Positions 16,815-27,218 are shown, counted from the stretch's first letter. The stretch: DNA of 39,315 bases from Laspinema olomoucense D3b (GCF_025370785.1 NZ_JAMXFA010000001.1:1-39315); one strand, 5' to 3'. The notes: a model not told the origin generated them from the letters alone. Numbers and translations: made by a program.

Positions 16815-17231
16815 TCATTCCCCCTGAATATGAACCACTAATTCTCGATAATGACCCTGTTGCCGGTGTTCCCAAATATAAATTCCCTGCCAGGTTCCCA
16901 GCACTAATCGACCTCGATTGATGGGAATTTGCTCACTCGTATGGGTGAGGGCCGTGCGAATATGGGCAGGCATATCATCGGGACCTTCGGTACTATGGCG
17001 GTAGCGGCGTTGTTCAGGGACTAAATCAGAAAAGAAATGTTGTAAATCTTCTAATACATCCGGGTCAGCATTTTCTTGCAGCAATAAACTGGCGGAGGTA
17101 TGGCGTAAAAATAGGGTACAAAGGCCGGTTTGTACTCCGGATTTTGCCACGACTTCTTCCACTTTGTTAGTGACTTTAGCCAGGGATTTTCCCGTGGTTT
17201 TCAGTTGGAGGATTTGTTGATGGTAAGTCAT
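16815..17231 (-). CDS. YjbQ family (UPF0047) protein, secondary thiamine-phosphate synthase type
   Basis: A 138-aa protein of the UPF0047/YjbQ family, often annotated as secondary thiamine-phosphate synthase from weak activity in E. coli; the physiological role is uncertain. Family hallmarks are all present: LFLRHTSASLLLQENADPDV, PAHIRTALTHTSEQIPI, and the C-terminal GTWQGIYIWEHR. Full length. It is 20 bp downstream of the glycosyltransferase-like gene on the same strand, so both are likely in one operon. Confidence 0.92.
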   Translation of the reverse strand: MTYHQQILQLKTTGKSLAKVTNKVEEVVAKSGVQTGLCTLFLRHTSASLLLQENADPDVLEDLQHFFSDLVPEQRRYRHSTEGPDDMPAHIRTALTHTSEQIPINRGRLVLGTWQGIYIWEHRQQGHYRELVVHIQGE

Positions 17232-17251
17232 AAATTCAATCGGTAAAAGGG

Positions 17252-18364
17252 TTAACGTTCAGAGGCAGATTCCATTTGGAAATAATCGACTACTGCCTGG
17301 GCGATCGCTTCCGTCCCATTCTTGACTAAGGGTTCCGTTGATTGCGGGGGGAGAGGGGGTTCTCGCAAAAAGTCCCAATTCCCCTCAAAAAACTCTTCAG
17401 GGCTGACAATTCTATGATGAGAATGCTGTTGGATTCCTGAGAGTAATAAGGGGGCTTCAGCAAACCCTTCTCGGGTGAGGGAGATCAGCGGCACATTTTG
17501 ACGACAGGCTTCTGAAAAGGTGCTGAATCCAGGTTTAGAAACAACTCGCCCACAAACCGGCATAAAATCGACAGGACGAAGGCGATCGCCATTGGTTTGA
17601 TTGTCAATTTTAACTAAATTGGGCAAATCTGGCGCATTGCGATCGAACGTGATAAATTGCCAGTCGGGAAAGTCCTGCAAATTATGATATGGAATTTGTT
17701 CCAGTCCCAATCCGCCAAAGGTGAGTAAAATTGTTTGTTCTAAGGGAGATTTTAGCCCCCATTCCCGGCGGAGACTGTCCGTTTGATAGCGGGGAGTCCC
17801 GCCAGTTAAACCCACATCTTTAATGAGAGGAAATGCCCTCATGGGTTCGTGAAATGGCAGACGAAATAGGCATTCACATTGACTGAAACACTCAGCAATC
17901 CAATCAGCGACTGCCTCAAATTTTCCTCCCCAAGGACGATAGATAAAATCCCAGCCGAAATTGCTCATCATCCAGACAGGAATGCCTGCGGCTTTACCAA
18001 TTTTTGCCGCCAAGGGGGGAATATCACCCAAAATTAATCCTACGCGATTGAGGTGAATAAAGTTCACTTCCCCAGCAATAATGGACGATTCTCGCTTACG
18101 AATCTCCTGCAATTTTTCCAGGGTTGCCACCTTATCCATGTTCAAGCTATCTGCTTGAATCACTCCCACATCTAAAGCCCTTTCTCGGAGGATAAAATCC
18201 CCGGTAATATAACTTTCTAGTAACCAACGGGGTGCGGTGGTGACTAAAATTAAGAGAATATCCGGATTTAGCGTTTGAATGGATGCCGCAACTGAGGCGG
18301 CACGTACTGCATGACCAAAACCATGATTGGTAATGGCAATATAAACAATGGGTCGATTTTTCAC
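17252..18364 (-). CDS. Glycosyltransferase-like protein (GT-B fold, related to the arabinokinase N-terminal domain)
   Basis: A 370-aa protein of GT-B type. The N-terminal domain opens with a GxGH motif (ITNHGFGHAVRAASVAASI). The C-terminal half contains LLTFGGLGLEQIPYHNL and a MurG/UGT-like donor-site stretch KPGFSTFSEACRQNVPLI. The overall pattern recalls glycosyltransferase-like proteins related to the N-terminal part of plant L-arabinokinases. Donor and acceptor are unknown. It sits between C-DES (176 bp upstream) and yjbQ (20 bp downstream), all minus strand. Confidence 0.8.
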   Translation of the reverse strand: MKNRPIVYIAITNHGFGHAVRAASVAASIQTLNPDILLILVTTAPRWLLESYITGDFILRERALDVGVIQADSLNMDKVATLEKLQEIRKRESSIIAGEVNFIHLNRVGLILGDIPPLAAKIGKAAGIPVWMMSNFGWDFIYRPWGGKFEAVADWIAECFSQCECLFRLPFHEPMRAFPLIKDVGLTGGTPRYQTDSLRREWGLKSPLEQTILLTFGGLGLEQIPYHNLQDFPDWQFITFDRNAPDLPNLVKIDNQTNGDRLRPVDFMPVCGRVVSKPGFSTFSEACRQNVPLISLTREGFAEAPLLLSGIQQHSHHRIVSPEEFFEGNWDFLREPPLPPQSTEPLVKNGTEAIAQAVVDYFQMESASER

Positions 18365-18540
18365 GGCCTATATCCGCTAGAAAATAACAACAGGATAGAG
18401 GGTAAATCTCCCCTAGAGAACCCAAATATTGCGTCTCTAATGCCCTCGTCAGATAATTTTAGCCTATTTTTCTCCGAAAGCCAGGAATTTAGGTCAGGAG
18501 AGGAGAGATATTCAGGCTATTTTCACCCGGTTAAAGGGAG

Positions 18541-19743
18541 TTAAATCTGCTGACCATAATCTTGGATTCCTTCAATCAGTCGTTCTATTTCCGATTCTAA
18601 GGTTAAATAATGAACCCCAGCGCGCACGCAATACGGCTGGAGAATAGTCCGGACCATGACGCGATGTTTTCTTTCCAAAAACTTCACCATTTTATCAGGA
18701 GTCGCCCCAGCTTGTTGGAGGGTTTCATTAAGCTGAAATGAGACTAAACCTGCTTCCGGTGGAGTTGATTTTAAACAAATAATATCGGGTAAATCTCGGA
18801 GTTTGGTCCAGAGTTGATGACTTAGGGATTGGATGCGATCGTAGCGTTCCTCCGAGGTTCCAATATCTTGATGAAAGGCGATCGCCTTTCGCAATCCTGC
18901 TAATAATGGATAAGCGGAGGTTGCCATTTCAAAGCGTCGTCCATCGGGTTTAAATCCACCCAAACCCCCGGTAGAATTTAGGGCAATGCTGCGCCAACTA
19001 ATAAAGGTGGGATGGAGGGTTTCAGCGGCATCAGGACTGACATATAATCCCCCTAATCCTTCGGGTCCACACCACCATTTATGGCCGGTAAAAGCATAAA
19101 AATCTACGCCTATTTCGGTGAGATTTAAAGGTAAAACGCCTACAGATTGGGCCGCATCTACAAGGACTCGAATTTTTCGGGAAGGGGTCGCATTTTGGCT
19201 GAACACATGGCAAACTTTAACAATATCCGTGAGGGGTAAAACTTGTCCGGTATTCCACAGGATATGACTGAGAACGACTAACCGAGTAGTGGGGTGAAGA
19301 TGGGAGGCGATCGCCAAAATGGCATTGCCCTCATTTAAAGTTTCCATCAAGGGACAAGTTGAAACTTGTAAATCGAACCGACGGGCGAGTTCATCGACAG
19401 CAGCGACAATTCCCGGGTGTTCGCAGTCGCCGATTAAGATGCGATCGCCCGGTTGCCAATCGATACCCCACAAAGGAATATTGCATCCAATGGAGACATT
19501 TTCGGTGAGGGTAATCGTATCCGGAGTCACCCCCAGTTCTGAGGCGATCGCCGCTCTTGTTGCGGCGATTTCTTCATCGATCCAGAGTCCCGCTTCTGCG
19601 GTAAACGGTCCTTTTTCCTGAATCGATTGATAGCATTGAAAAATGGCGCTTAATGCCGATTCAGGCATCGGTCCTTGTCCACCATAGTTAAAATAGGCTT
19701 TATTTTTTAAAGCGGGAAATTGCTGGCGATCAGGTTGTTTCAC
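18541..19743 (-). CDS. L-cysteine/cystine C-S lyase (C-DES type), class V aminotransferase fold
   Basis: PLP enzyme expected to split cystine or cysteine to pyruvate, ammonia and a sulfane sulfur or sulfide; the Synechocystis C-DES is described as feeding Fe-S assembly in vitro. The 400-aa sequence tracks the remembered C-DES protein closely: FPALKNKAYFNYGGQGPMP, ITLTENVSIGCNIPLWGIDW, DCEHPGIVAAVDELARRF, VVLSHILWNTGQVLPL, VLVDAAQSVGVLPL, the PLP-lysine motif FTGHKWWCGPEGLGGLY, and FEMATSAYP. It lacks the active-site Cys loop of true cysteine desulfurases at the usual place, which separates it from IscS/SufS. No suf genes are near. Confidence 0.88.
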   Translation of the reverse strand: MKQPDRQQFPALKNKAYFNYGGQGPMPESALSAIFQCYQSIQEKGPFTAEAGLWIDEEIAATRAAIASELGVTPDTITLTENVSIGCNIPLWGIDWQPGDRILIGDCEHPGIVAAVDELARRFDLQVSTCPLMETLNEGNAILAIASHLHPTTRLVVLSHILWNTGQVLPLTDIVKVCHVFSQNATPSRKIRVLVDAAQSVGVLPLNLTEIGVDFYAFTGHKWWCGPEGLGGLYVSPDAAETLHPTFISWRSIALNSTGGLGGFKPDGRRFEMATSAYPLLAGLRKAIAFHQDIGTSEERYDRIQSLSHQLWTKLRDLPDIICLKSTPPEAGLVSFQLNETLQQAGATPDKMVKFLERKHRVMVRTILQPYCVRAGVHYLTLESEIERLIEGIQDYGQQI

Positions 19744-20083
19744 CGGGATTTACCTCATGTTTTAATCAGGTTGAAAGTAGGGATTCGCCTTGAAATATAG
19801 CGATTCCCAACCATTCTAACAATCCCCGTAAGGATTGGGAGCATTTTACTCCCTAATGTTCATCGGGGAATTAGCCAGTTCCTCTCAAGTCAATAAACCC
19901 CTCCACTTTATTAAAATATCATAATTAGTGAGTGTTATTATTTAAAATATTAAATCATCCAGGGCTGATAAATTTACCCAGAACTCCCTTTATCCTCAAA
20001 GTGCTTAACTTTATGATTACCCTGAAAAGGAGCAAATTTTAAGAATATAAGCCCTGATTTAAAAATTACCTATATGGCAAAAA
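19744..20083. other. Intergenic region upstream of C-DES
   Basis: No gene is seen in these 340 bases. The sequence is AT-rich and must hold the C-DES promoter on the minus strand and the 3' end of the hybrid kinase transcript. I could not pick a convincing promoter or terminator. Confidence 0.5.
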
Positions 20084-22486
20084 TCAAGTGGAATTTAGAT
20101 ATTTTTGGTTGGCTATCTTCTCCAGAATTGTCTGGAGTACAGTAACTTTGACGGGCTTAGTAATATACTCATCCATCCCCGCTTCTAAACATTTTTGGCG
20201 ATCGCCTTCCATTGCACCTGCCGTCATCGCCACAATCCGAGGGCGCTGGGTGAGGTCCCACTCCTGGCAAATCTGGCGAGTGGCTTCTAAACCATCCATT
20301 TCGGGCATTTGAACATCCATCAATACCACATCATAACGATGCTGATGCAATGCAGCTAAGGCTTCTACCCCATTATTAGCCACATCCGCCTGATATCCCA
20401 TTTGGCTTAAAATTTTTAGGGCAACTTTTTGATTAATTCGATTATCTTCAGCCAGGAGAATTTGTAGCGGAAATCGTTCCGCCATTTGAGGATCAATTTG
20501 AGGAATAGAAGGAGCTTGAGACGAAATAATGGCCTTCTTGTTAGCCATCACATTCATCAATACTTCATACAAATGAGAACATTTAATGGGCTTTGTAAAA
20601 TAACCAGAAAAATGGGGAATAGAAGCATTTGAAGATTGACCTATTGAGGCCAATAAAATCAGCGGAAGGGTTTGGGGGTCTCGCAACTTGTGCAACTCAG
20701 AACCCAGGGTAATCCCATCCATTTCTGGCATCTGCATATCCAGAATTGCCAAATCAAACGATTCACCACGATTCAGGGAGGCGATCGCCTCCGATGGCAA
20801 ACTCACCGCCACTGGAATCATTCCCCACTTCTGAGTTTGTCGGATTAAAATTTGCTGATTGGTATCATGATCATCCACAATTAATAGTCGCTTACCCTCT
20901 AACTGAGCTTCAATTCCCATTTCATACACCGGCAAGGACCGGGAATCTTTGGCTACAATAATTGTAAAATAGAAAGTCGAACCCTCCCCAACCGTACTTT
21001 CTACCCACATCCTCCCCCCCATCAGTTCACACAACCGTTTGCTAATCACTAAACCTAACCCCGTCCCTCCATATTTTCGGGTAGTGGAAGCATCAATTTG
21101 AGAAAAAGAGCGAAACAGTTGATTCATATTCTCAGTCGGGATTCCGATCCCTGTATCTAGGACCGAAAACTTGATTTCAAAGTAAGACTGATTAGGGTCC
21201 GCTTCTGGGAGTTCAGCCTCTAGTTTCGGGTTATAAAACAAGCTAGAAAACGGGGACCACTTGCCGATTTCTTCAGCTTCTACTAACACCCGAACTTCAC
21301 CCCGGTCCGTAAACTTGACCGCATTGCTGAGAAGATTAGCTAAAATTTGGCGCAAGCGAGTAACATCCCCGATAATGCGAATGGGAGTCTTTTCATCCAT
21401 GATGTAACCCAATTCTAGGTGCTTTTCAGCCGCTTTAGCCGCCACCAGAACCAGCGTATCTTCCACTGCCTCACGCAGGTCAAAAGGAGTCTGTTCTAAG
21501 GACAGCTTTCCCGCTTCAATTTTAGACAGGTCTAAAATATCGTTGATAATCGTCAACAAAGCTTCGCTACTGTTGCGAATCGTTTCCACAAAATCTCGTT
21601 GATTCGGGTTCAGTTCGGTATCGATTAATAGCCCAGTCATCCCAATCACTGCATTCATCGGCGTCCGAATTTCATGACTCATATTAGCCAAAAACTCAGA
21701 TTTTAATTGCGTTGCCGATTGCGCTTCCCGCAGGGCTAAATCAAGTTCCATGTTATTCTCTTCCAGTTGGGCCGCAATTCGGGCAGTTTCCTGCTGAGAC
21801 TTGCCGATTTCTTGGATATAACGCTGAATATGCTGAACCGAAGGACGAAAAATAAATAAAGCTTCTAATAATAAAACCAACAAGCCAACGCTTAAAAACA
21901 ACCACTCTAATAGGATCAACCGTTTAACCCGCTGCCGCGCTTGTTCGTCATACTCCGCAACAATCGCATCCATTGCCAAGAAAAATGAGGCTTCATTCTC
22001 TAAAATTTGTTGAGAATAAGGCAAAATATCCTCACGTTTGGCCTCGGTTCCTTGTTCAGTTAAAACCGAAAGTAAACCGACCCCACCTTGTTGCAACGCT
22101 TGATAGGAGGGTTCGAGTTTTTCCAACATTTGGGAAATTTGAACGTTGTCGGGTTTAGGCAACCCTATTTCCGGATCCCCATATTTTAAGGCAAGATGGG
22201 ATTGGGAAAAGAGGCTCACGGTATCTTGGAGTTCTTGAAGTTGGGCTGGGCGATCGCCCAAGGGGGGAGATTCCACCCAAATTAGTGCCGCCTTACTCAA
22301 TTTTTGGCTCAAGGCTCTTTGGCGTCCAGCAAGATTGATTATTCTCGAATCGTTAGAAATGACCAAAAGCGATCGCTGCCTAATGAATTCGCTGCCCAGA
22401 GAGAGGATAGCCAGGAGGCTGAGGGCGGTCATATACAGTGCGCTCAGGCGGCGCGTTGGAGAGTTTCGCTCATAGATAGAAGGCAT
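20084..22486 (-). CDS. Hybrid sensor histidine kinase with PilJ-type N-terminal sensor and two receiver domains
   Basis: An 800-aa membrane hybrid kinase. After a first membrane segment ([19 protein letters not shown]) comes a PilJ-like N-terminal sensor with the [18 protein letters not shown] motif. A second membrane segment ([22 protein letters not shown]) leads to a coiled coil, HisKA ([19 protein letters not shown]), HATPase ([12 protein letters not shown]), then REC1 ([24 protein letters not shown]) and REC2 ([35 protein letters not shown]). Both receivers keep their phospho-acceptor Asp and late Lys. PilJ-type sensors also occur outside chemotaxis, so the signal is unknown. The start is ATG 22486; an upstream TTG at 22537 would add 17 residues. 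Confidence 0.93.
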   Translation of the reverse strand: MPSIYERNSPTRRLSALYMTALSLLAILSLGSEFIRQRSLLVISNDSRIINLAGRQRALSQKLSKAALIWVESPPLGDRPAQLQELQDTVSLFSQSHLALKYGDPEIGLPKPDNVQISQMLEKLEPSYQALQQGGVGLLSVLTEQGTEAKREDILPYSQQILENEASFFLAMDAIVAEYDEQARQRVKRLILLEWLFLSVGLLVLLLEALFIFRPSVQHIQRYIQEIGKSQQETARIAAQLEENNMELDLALREAQSATQLKSEFLANMSHEIRTPMNAVIGMTGLLIDTELNPNQRDFVETIRNSSEALLTIINDILDLSKIEAGKLSLEQTPFDLREAVEDTLVLVAAKAAEKHLELGYIMDEKTPIRIIGDVTRLRQILANLLSNAVKFTDRGEVRVLVEAEEIGKWSPFSSLFYNPKLEAELPEADPNQSYFEIKFSVLDTGIGIPTENMNQLFRSFSQIDASTTRKYGGTGLGLVISKRLCELMGGRMWVESTVGEGSTFYFTIIVAKDSRSLPVYEMGIEAQLEGKRLLIVDDHDTNQQILIRQTQKWGMIPVAVSLPSEAIASLNRGESFDLAILDMQMPEMDGITLGSELHKLRDPQTLPLILLASIGQSSNASIPHFSGYFTKPIKCSHLYEVLMNVMANKKAIISSQAPSIPQIDPQMAERFPLQILLAEDNRINQKVALKILSQMGYQADVANNGVEALAALHQHRYDVVLMDVQMPEMDGLEATRQICQEWDLTQRPRIVAMTAGAMEGDRQKCLEAGMDEYITKPVKVTVLQTILEKIANQKYLNST

Positions 22487-22819
22487 AGAACAGGTACCGA
22501 GTGAGTGGGTAGATTCTGAATGAGTCTTATGGTGCAATCGACTAATTTTTTCTAGGGAGTTTTACAAAAAATTTAATAGTTGATTCTTTATAATTAAATA
22601 AACCTTTACTGAAAATTCTATCAATTAATGTTCTCTACCTTTTGGCTGTCTTTATTTAAAGCATCATTTCTGGGCGATCAGCTCACCCACTGAAAGAGGG
22701 GTCAAGTTTGAACCGCTACCGATCTGGATCACAGCCTCTGCCTCGGGATCCCCACCCGCTCCCGAGGTTGTTCATGCACCTGAGTATTCTCCCCGACTGA
22801 TTCTTGCTATGTTAAAGAG
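22487..22819. other. Divergent promoter region between the hybrid kinase and the RecB-like nuclease
   Basis: About 330 bases without a convincing gene. A perfect TATAAT occurs at 22589-22594 on the plus strand with TTTACA at 22561-22566, but the 22-base spacing is too long for a standard sigma-70 site. The region must drive both divergent genes. Confidence 0.45.
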
Positions 22820-24310
22820 ATGCTACTAACTGACGACCTTTTATTTGATTATCAACGCTGTGCGCGCCTGTCATTCCTCAACCTCTATGGAAATGGCGCT
22901 CATCCAGAACCCCCGAGTGATTTTGCCACAAAACTGAAACGGGATAGCGAAGTTTACCGACACAACGTTTTGGCAGAATACCCCGCTCAACGCCCGAGTT
23001 ATCCCTATGGAGACTGGGCGAAGGGTGCCGAGGCAACCGTAGCGTTAATGAAACAGGGTGTCGATCGCATTGATCACGGCGTCTTGATGACGTCAGGACC
23101 CCAAGGGGTCACTCTCATGAGTCGTCCTGATTTATTAATCAAAAAACCCGGGGCCTCGGTTTATGGGAATTGGTCCTATATTCCCGTGGATATTTGTTTT
23201 AGTAAACGCCCGAAAGCGCAACATCAAGTTATGGCAGCATTTCACGCCCTGGTGCTGGCGGGGGTCCAGGGGGCATGGCCCCGGGACGCCTGGTTAGTTT
23301 GCCGTGAAAAAGGCGAATATTGGGTGAATTTAGAGAAATATGTCCCTCAAATGCAGAAGGTATTAGACCCTTGCATTAAAATGTTGACCGATCGCCAAGA
23401 ACCCGAAGTCTTTATGGCACGACATCCTTGCAGTATGTGCCAGTGGCAGAGTCGTTGTTATGCGATCGCCCAACAAACGCAGCACCTCTCCCTCCTGCCT
23501 GGAGTAACCCCAATTCGGTATCAACAGTTAAAACAACTGAATTTGACTCAGCTAGAATCCCTCGCCCATGCGGATGTACTTACTTTAGCTAATGGTTTAG
23601 TTGAAGTTTGCAATCATCAATATGAACCGGAAACTGTCGCCCGGGATCTGATCATACAAGCCAAGGCCACCCTAAATAATCAACCGATCGCTTTACCCAA
23701 AAAATTGCCCCTTTCTCCCAAGTTTCTCCCCGTATCTCCCGTTGAACTTTATTTTGATATTGAAGCGCAACCGGAATTAGACCTCGATTTTCTGCTGGGA
23801 GTATTAGTGGTCGATCGCCGCAATCTTAGCCCCGGAGAAGCCCCAACGCAGAAATTTTATGCGTTTTTAGCCGAAAGTCCCGAAGAGGAATTTAAAATTT
23901 GGGAGCAGTTCTTAGAATTAATTTGGACCTATCCCATTGCCCCAATTTTTCATTTTTGTGACTATGAAATTCAAACCCTTAAAAAACTGGCACGACGCTA
24001 TCATACCCCCCCGCACCGATGGAAAGTGATTCTGAATCGGTTTGTGGATATTCATAAATTAGTCACCCAATCCGTGGTGATGCCAGTGGAAAGTTATGCC
24101 CTCAAGTCGATTGCGCGCTATCTCGGATTTGAGTGGCATGAGGCATCAGCATCCGGCGCTCAATGTGTGGTGTGGTACGATCGCTGGTTAGAAACGGGCG
24201 ATCGCAATTATCTGGATTTGATTTTAACCTATAACGAAGATGATTGCATTGCCACCTTTGTTGTCAAAGAATGGTTGGTCAATTTTTCTCAAAAATTTCC
24301 ATCGTTTTAA
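22820..24310 (+). CDS. TM0106-family RecB-like putative nuclease
   Basis: A 496-aa protein with two nuclease-like halves. The N-terminal half resembles PD-(D/E)XK RecB-type domains (SRPDLLIK, YIPVDICFSKRPK) and ends in a Cys cluster HPCSMCQWQSRC (near 202-213) of the type that holds an iron-sulfur cluster in related Cas4/AddB-like proteins. The C-terminal half resembles a DEDD-type RNase H-like exonuclease domain (YFDIEAQPELDLDFLLG ... FHFCDYEIQTLKKLARRY ... NEDDCIATFVVKEWL). No cas or rec partners are next to it, so I read it as a stand-alone DNA-processing protein; its pathway is unknown. The ATG at 22820 fits the family start. Confidence 0.85.
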   Translation: MLLTDDLLFDYQRCARLSFLNLYGNGAHPEPPSDFATKLKRDSEVYRHNVLAEYPAQRPSYPYGDWAKGAEATVALMKQGVDRIDHGVLMTSGPQGVTLMSRPDLLIKKPGASVYGNWSYIPVDICFSKRPKAQHQVMAAFHALVLAGVQGAWPRDAWLVCREKGEYWVNLEKYVPQMQKVLDPCIKMLTDRQEPEVFMARHPCSMCQWQSRCYAIAQQTQHLSLLPGVTPIRYQQLKQLNLTQLESLAHADVLTLANGLVEVCNHQYEPETVARDLIIQAKATLNNQPIALPKKLPLSPKFLPVSPVELYFDIEAQPELDLDFLLGVLVVDRRNLSPGEAPTQKFYAFLAESPEEEFKIWEQFLELIWTYPIAPIFHFCDYEIQTLKKLARRYHTPPHRWKVILNRFVDIHKLVTQSVVMPVESYALKSIARYLGFEWHEASASGAQCVVWYDRWLETGDRNYLDLILTYNEDDCIATFVVKEWLVNFSQKFPSF

Positions 24311-24436
24311 ATCTTTCAATTTTTATTGATTTAAGCTAAACCCAGAATTTAACGGATTCAAAAGGCGATTAATTGGGATATTTTTACCTTTTTAAAACTT
24401 TTATACCCTCCCCAAAAAACTTACCATCAATCATCT

Positions 24437-25591
24437 ATGCTTTTGGGTAAAATTAATCCTATTTTATGGATAACTTTGGGATTGTCTTGTACTTTTGGCA
24501 TGGGTTGTCAACCGCCAACCATTCCAGAAACCTTCGCCAGTCCTTCCAATTCACCGATTCCTAACTCTGCATCGGTGAAAACTTCTCCGATTGAATATCT
24601 AGGGGAATTCCAAATACCCACCGGCTTTATTTTTCAGGATACCCCCCTCGGAGGGTTCTCCGGAATCACCTACGATACTCAGCGCAATCTGTATTATGCC
24701 CTATCGGACGATCGCGCCATCCAAGGACCCGCGAGATTTTACAATCTAGAAATACAATTAAATCCTCTCGTTGTTACCCCCATTGGTGTTACTCCCTTGG
24801 TGGATCAAAGCAGTCGCCCTTTTCCCTCTTACAGTCTAGACCCTGAAGGGATTGCCTTAACCCGTCGCGATAGCCTATTTATTTCCTCCGAGGGAGATGT
24901 GGTGCAAGATATACAACCCTTCATCAAAGAATTTTCCCGTGAAGGAAAAGAAATTCAATCTCTACCCCTTCCCGATAAATTTCTACCCCAAAATAGTCAA
25001 GGGATTCGGGATAATCAGGCTTTTGAAAGCCTAACTTTAAGCCCTAGTGAGCAATTTCTCTATACCGCCACCGAAACGGCTTTAGTTCAAGATGGAGAAC
25101 CCGCAAATCTGGAAAAAGGAACTCCTGTGCGCATTTTGCAATATGATTTAACCACAGGACAACCCGCCCAAGAGTTTTACTATCTAACCGAACCCGTACA
25201 GACTGAACCTAAGTCTCCCGATGGATTGACAATTCATAGTTTAGTGGAATTACTCGCCTGGGATGAAACAAAATTGCTCAGTTTAGAACGGGGCTTTACA
25301 GAAGATGTAGGGAATACGGGTTTATTATATGAAGTTTCTCTGCAAGGCGCAACAGATATTCAGCCAATCGAGAGTTTAAAAGATGTTGATATTCAAAACA
25401 TCCAACCGGCTCAAAAACGCCTGTTGCTGGATTTACAAACTTTAAATATTCCTCTGGATAATTTAGAAGGAATGACCTTCGGTCCCAAATTAGCTGATGG
25501 ACGACGCTCTTTAATTTTAGTCAGCGATAATAATTTTAATCCCTTGCAAGTGACGCAATTTTTAGTATTTGCCATTAACCTAGAAGAGTGA
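24437..25591 (+). CDS. Lipoprotein, 'esterase-like activity of phytase' family
   Basis: A 384-aa exported protein. The N-terminus is a lipoprotein signal (MLLGKINPILWITLGLSCTF ... GMGC, acylated Cys near residue 24), followed by a Pro/Ser linker. The rest has the beta-propeller pattern of the phytase-like esterase family: GGFSGITYD, YYALSDDRA, LDPEGIAL, SSEGD, FESLTLSP and NLEGMTFGP. Such proteins are annotated as esterase/phytase-like without firm substrate. It is probably anchored in a membrane facing the periplasm. It follows the RecB-like gene by 126 bp on the same strand. Confidence 0.87.
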   Translation: MLLGKINPILWITLGLSCTFGMGCQPPTIPETFASPSNSPIPNSASVKTSPIEYLGEFQIPTGFIFQDTPLGGFSGITYDTQRNLYYALSDDRAIQGPARFYNLEIQLNPLVVTPIGVTPLVDQSSRPFPSYSLDPEGIALTRRDSLFISSEGDVVQDIQPFIKEFSREGKEIQSLPLPDKFLPQNSQGIRDNQAFESLTLSPSEQFLYTATETALVQDGEPANLEKGTPVRILQYDLTTGQPAQEFYYLTEPVQTEPKSPDGLTIHSLVELLAWDETKLLSLERGFTEDVGNTGLLYEVSLQGATDIQPIESLKDVDIQNIQPAQKRLLLDLQTLNIPLDNLEGMTFGPKLADGRRSLILVSDNNFNPLQVTQFLVFAINLEE

Positions 25592-25673
25592 AGGCGAATC
25601 CTGGACAAGCGGGAGATAAATTTTGGATAATAAAGACAGTAATTTCCCAGAGCAATTCATGGAGGCTCACATC

Positions 25674-26384
25674 ATGAGTAGACAAACTTCGGTGGGAAAA
25701 TCCAACAGTAAAACTGAACAAAAACTCCTTCTTTTAGAGAATGGCGATCGCTTCACTCGTACTGAATTTGAGCGCCGCTATCACGCCATGCCGAATTGCA
25801 AAAAAGCTGAACTAATCGAAGGAGTCGTTTATAAGCCATCCCCCGTCCGTTTTACCCCTCATGCCGAACCCCACGGACTCTTAATCACCTGGTTAGGCGT
25901 CTATAGAGCGATGACTCCTGGAGTCAGACTCGGAGATAATGCGACTATTCGTCTAGATTTGGACAATGAACCTCAACCTGATGCCTTACTCAGATTAGAG
26001 GAAAGTCTTGGGGGACAGTCGCGCCTTACGGATGAGGGATATGTTCAAGGTCCACCAGAATTTATAGCAGAAATCGCCGCCTCAACTGCCACTTACGATT
26101 TACATGATAAAAAACAAGTCTATCGTCGTAACGGAGTGCAAGAGTAGCTGGTATGGCGCGTGTCTCAAAATCAACTGGATTGGTTCCGACTCATGGAAGG
26201 AGAATATATTTCCCTCAAACCGGACGAAAATGGAGTTTTGTGGAGTCTAGTCTTTCCCGGATTATGGTTAGACTATTCCAAATTATTATCGGGAGATTTT
26301 TCAGGCGTCCTCGCAGTTTTGCAAGCAGGATTGAATTCACCCGAACACGCCCAGTTTGTCAAGCAATTATCGGAAAAGCCGTAG
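25674..26384 (+). pseudogene. Uma2 family endonuclease, interrupted by one in-frame TAG
   Basis: Uma2 (DUF820) proteins have a restriction-endonuclease-like fold and are multicopy in filamentous cyanobacteria; their role is unknown. The ATG at 25674 has GGAGG eight bases upstream. The frame reads through FTRTEFERRYHAMPNCKKAE (conserved N-terminal pattern), PDALLR, EFIAEIAAST and YRRNGVQE. It then meets TAG at 26145-26147 and continues in the same frame as LVWRVSQNQLDWFRL to a natural stop at 26384. The family consensus at this point is QEYLVW, so Tyr (TAT/TAC) to TAG is the only lesion seen. Without readthrough the product loses the last third of the domain. Confidence 0.85.
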
Positions 26385-26460
26385 AATGGATAGACTTTTA
26401 TAGAGCGATTTTAGCAATTCACAGATTAAAATCGCTCCTTTATTTCGATTCCCTAAACCC

Positions 26461-27021
26461 TCACAGTCCGACCTGTTTATAAATTTCTGAGAGGGGGAGT
26501 TGTAATCCAACCGACTTTAACTCAACGATATCGTCTTGGTAAAAGGTTTCTAAATTCCAATCCCCGCGATCGCCTCGTCGATATACCTCCACCTTTTTTT
26601 CCGTTTGTGACACCAACACATACTCTTGGAGACTCTTTAATTCCCGATAATTGATTAGTTTCTCTTGTCTATCTATCCGTTCGGTACTCGGGGAAAGCAC
26701 CTCGACAATGAGACAAGGGGATTCTAAAAAATATTTTTCCTGATCCTGGGGATTACAGGTAACCGAAACATCTGGATAATAAAATAAATTGAGTCGGTTG
26801 ATTTTGACCTTCATATTGGCCGAGAAGACCTGACACCTACCACCGTCAAGATGAATCCGCAGGGCCATATAAATATTACCGGAAATCAAATCATGTTCTC
26901 GGCTACCTCCGGACATGGCATAAACTTGACCCTGAATATACTCGTGACGAATGTCGCTGAGTTCTTCATAGTGCAGATATTCTTCGACCGTCAGAACAGA
27001 TTTTAAGGCTTGATTAGACAT
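26461..27021 (-). CDS. Uma2 family endonuclease (intact copy)
   Basis: A 186-aa Uma2/DUF820 protein with complete family features: LTVEEYLHYEELSDIRHEYI, NANIYMAL-like SGNIYMALRIHL, the catalytic-core PDVSVTC, and CLIVEVLSPSTERIDRQEKLINYRE with SLQEYVLVSQ. It uses the SPST/EYVLV pattern that is lost in the neighbouring interrupted gene. The two genes converge but are not close paralogues in sequence. The target is unknown. The start is the ATG at 27021. Confidence 0.9.
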   Translation of the reverse strand: MSNQALKSVLTVEEYLHYEELSDIRHEYIQGQVYAMSGGSREHDLISGNIYMALRIHLDGGRCQVFSANMKVKINRLNLFYYPDVSVTCNPQDQEKYFLESPCLIVEVLSPSTERIDRQEKLINYRELKSLQEYVLVSQTEKKVEVYRRGDRGDWNLETFYQDDIVELKSVGLQLPLSEIYKQVGL

Positions 27022-27218
27022 GATTTTGCCTTCCCTTGAGAATTTGGGGGGGTGATGGCTGGTTAAGGTGGCGATCGCCCCTTCCCTCTAGGATAAATCA
27101 TCCCCTAGCGCCTGACGACAGCAGCAGACAGGCAGCACCCACGAGTCCCCAATCGGCGAAGATTGCCAAGCTGTAACCGGCTCATTCCCCGGGCAAAAAA
27201 CTTTTTGTGAAAAAGGGG

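Noticed and set aside
25674-26482. Frameshift in the Uma2 gene
   Set aside because: The downstream part (from 26148) is in the same frame as the upstream part; only an in-frame TAG separates them.
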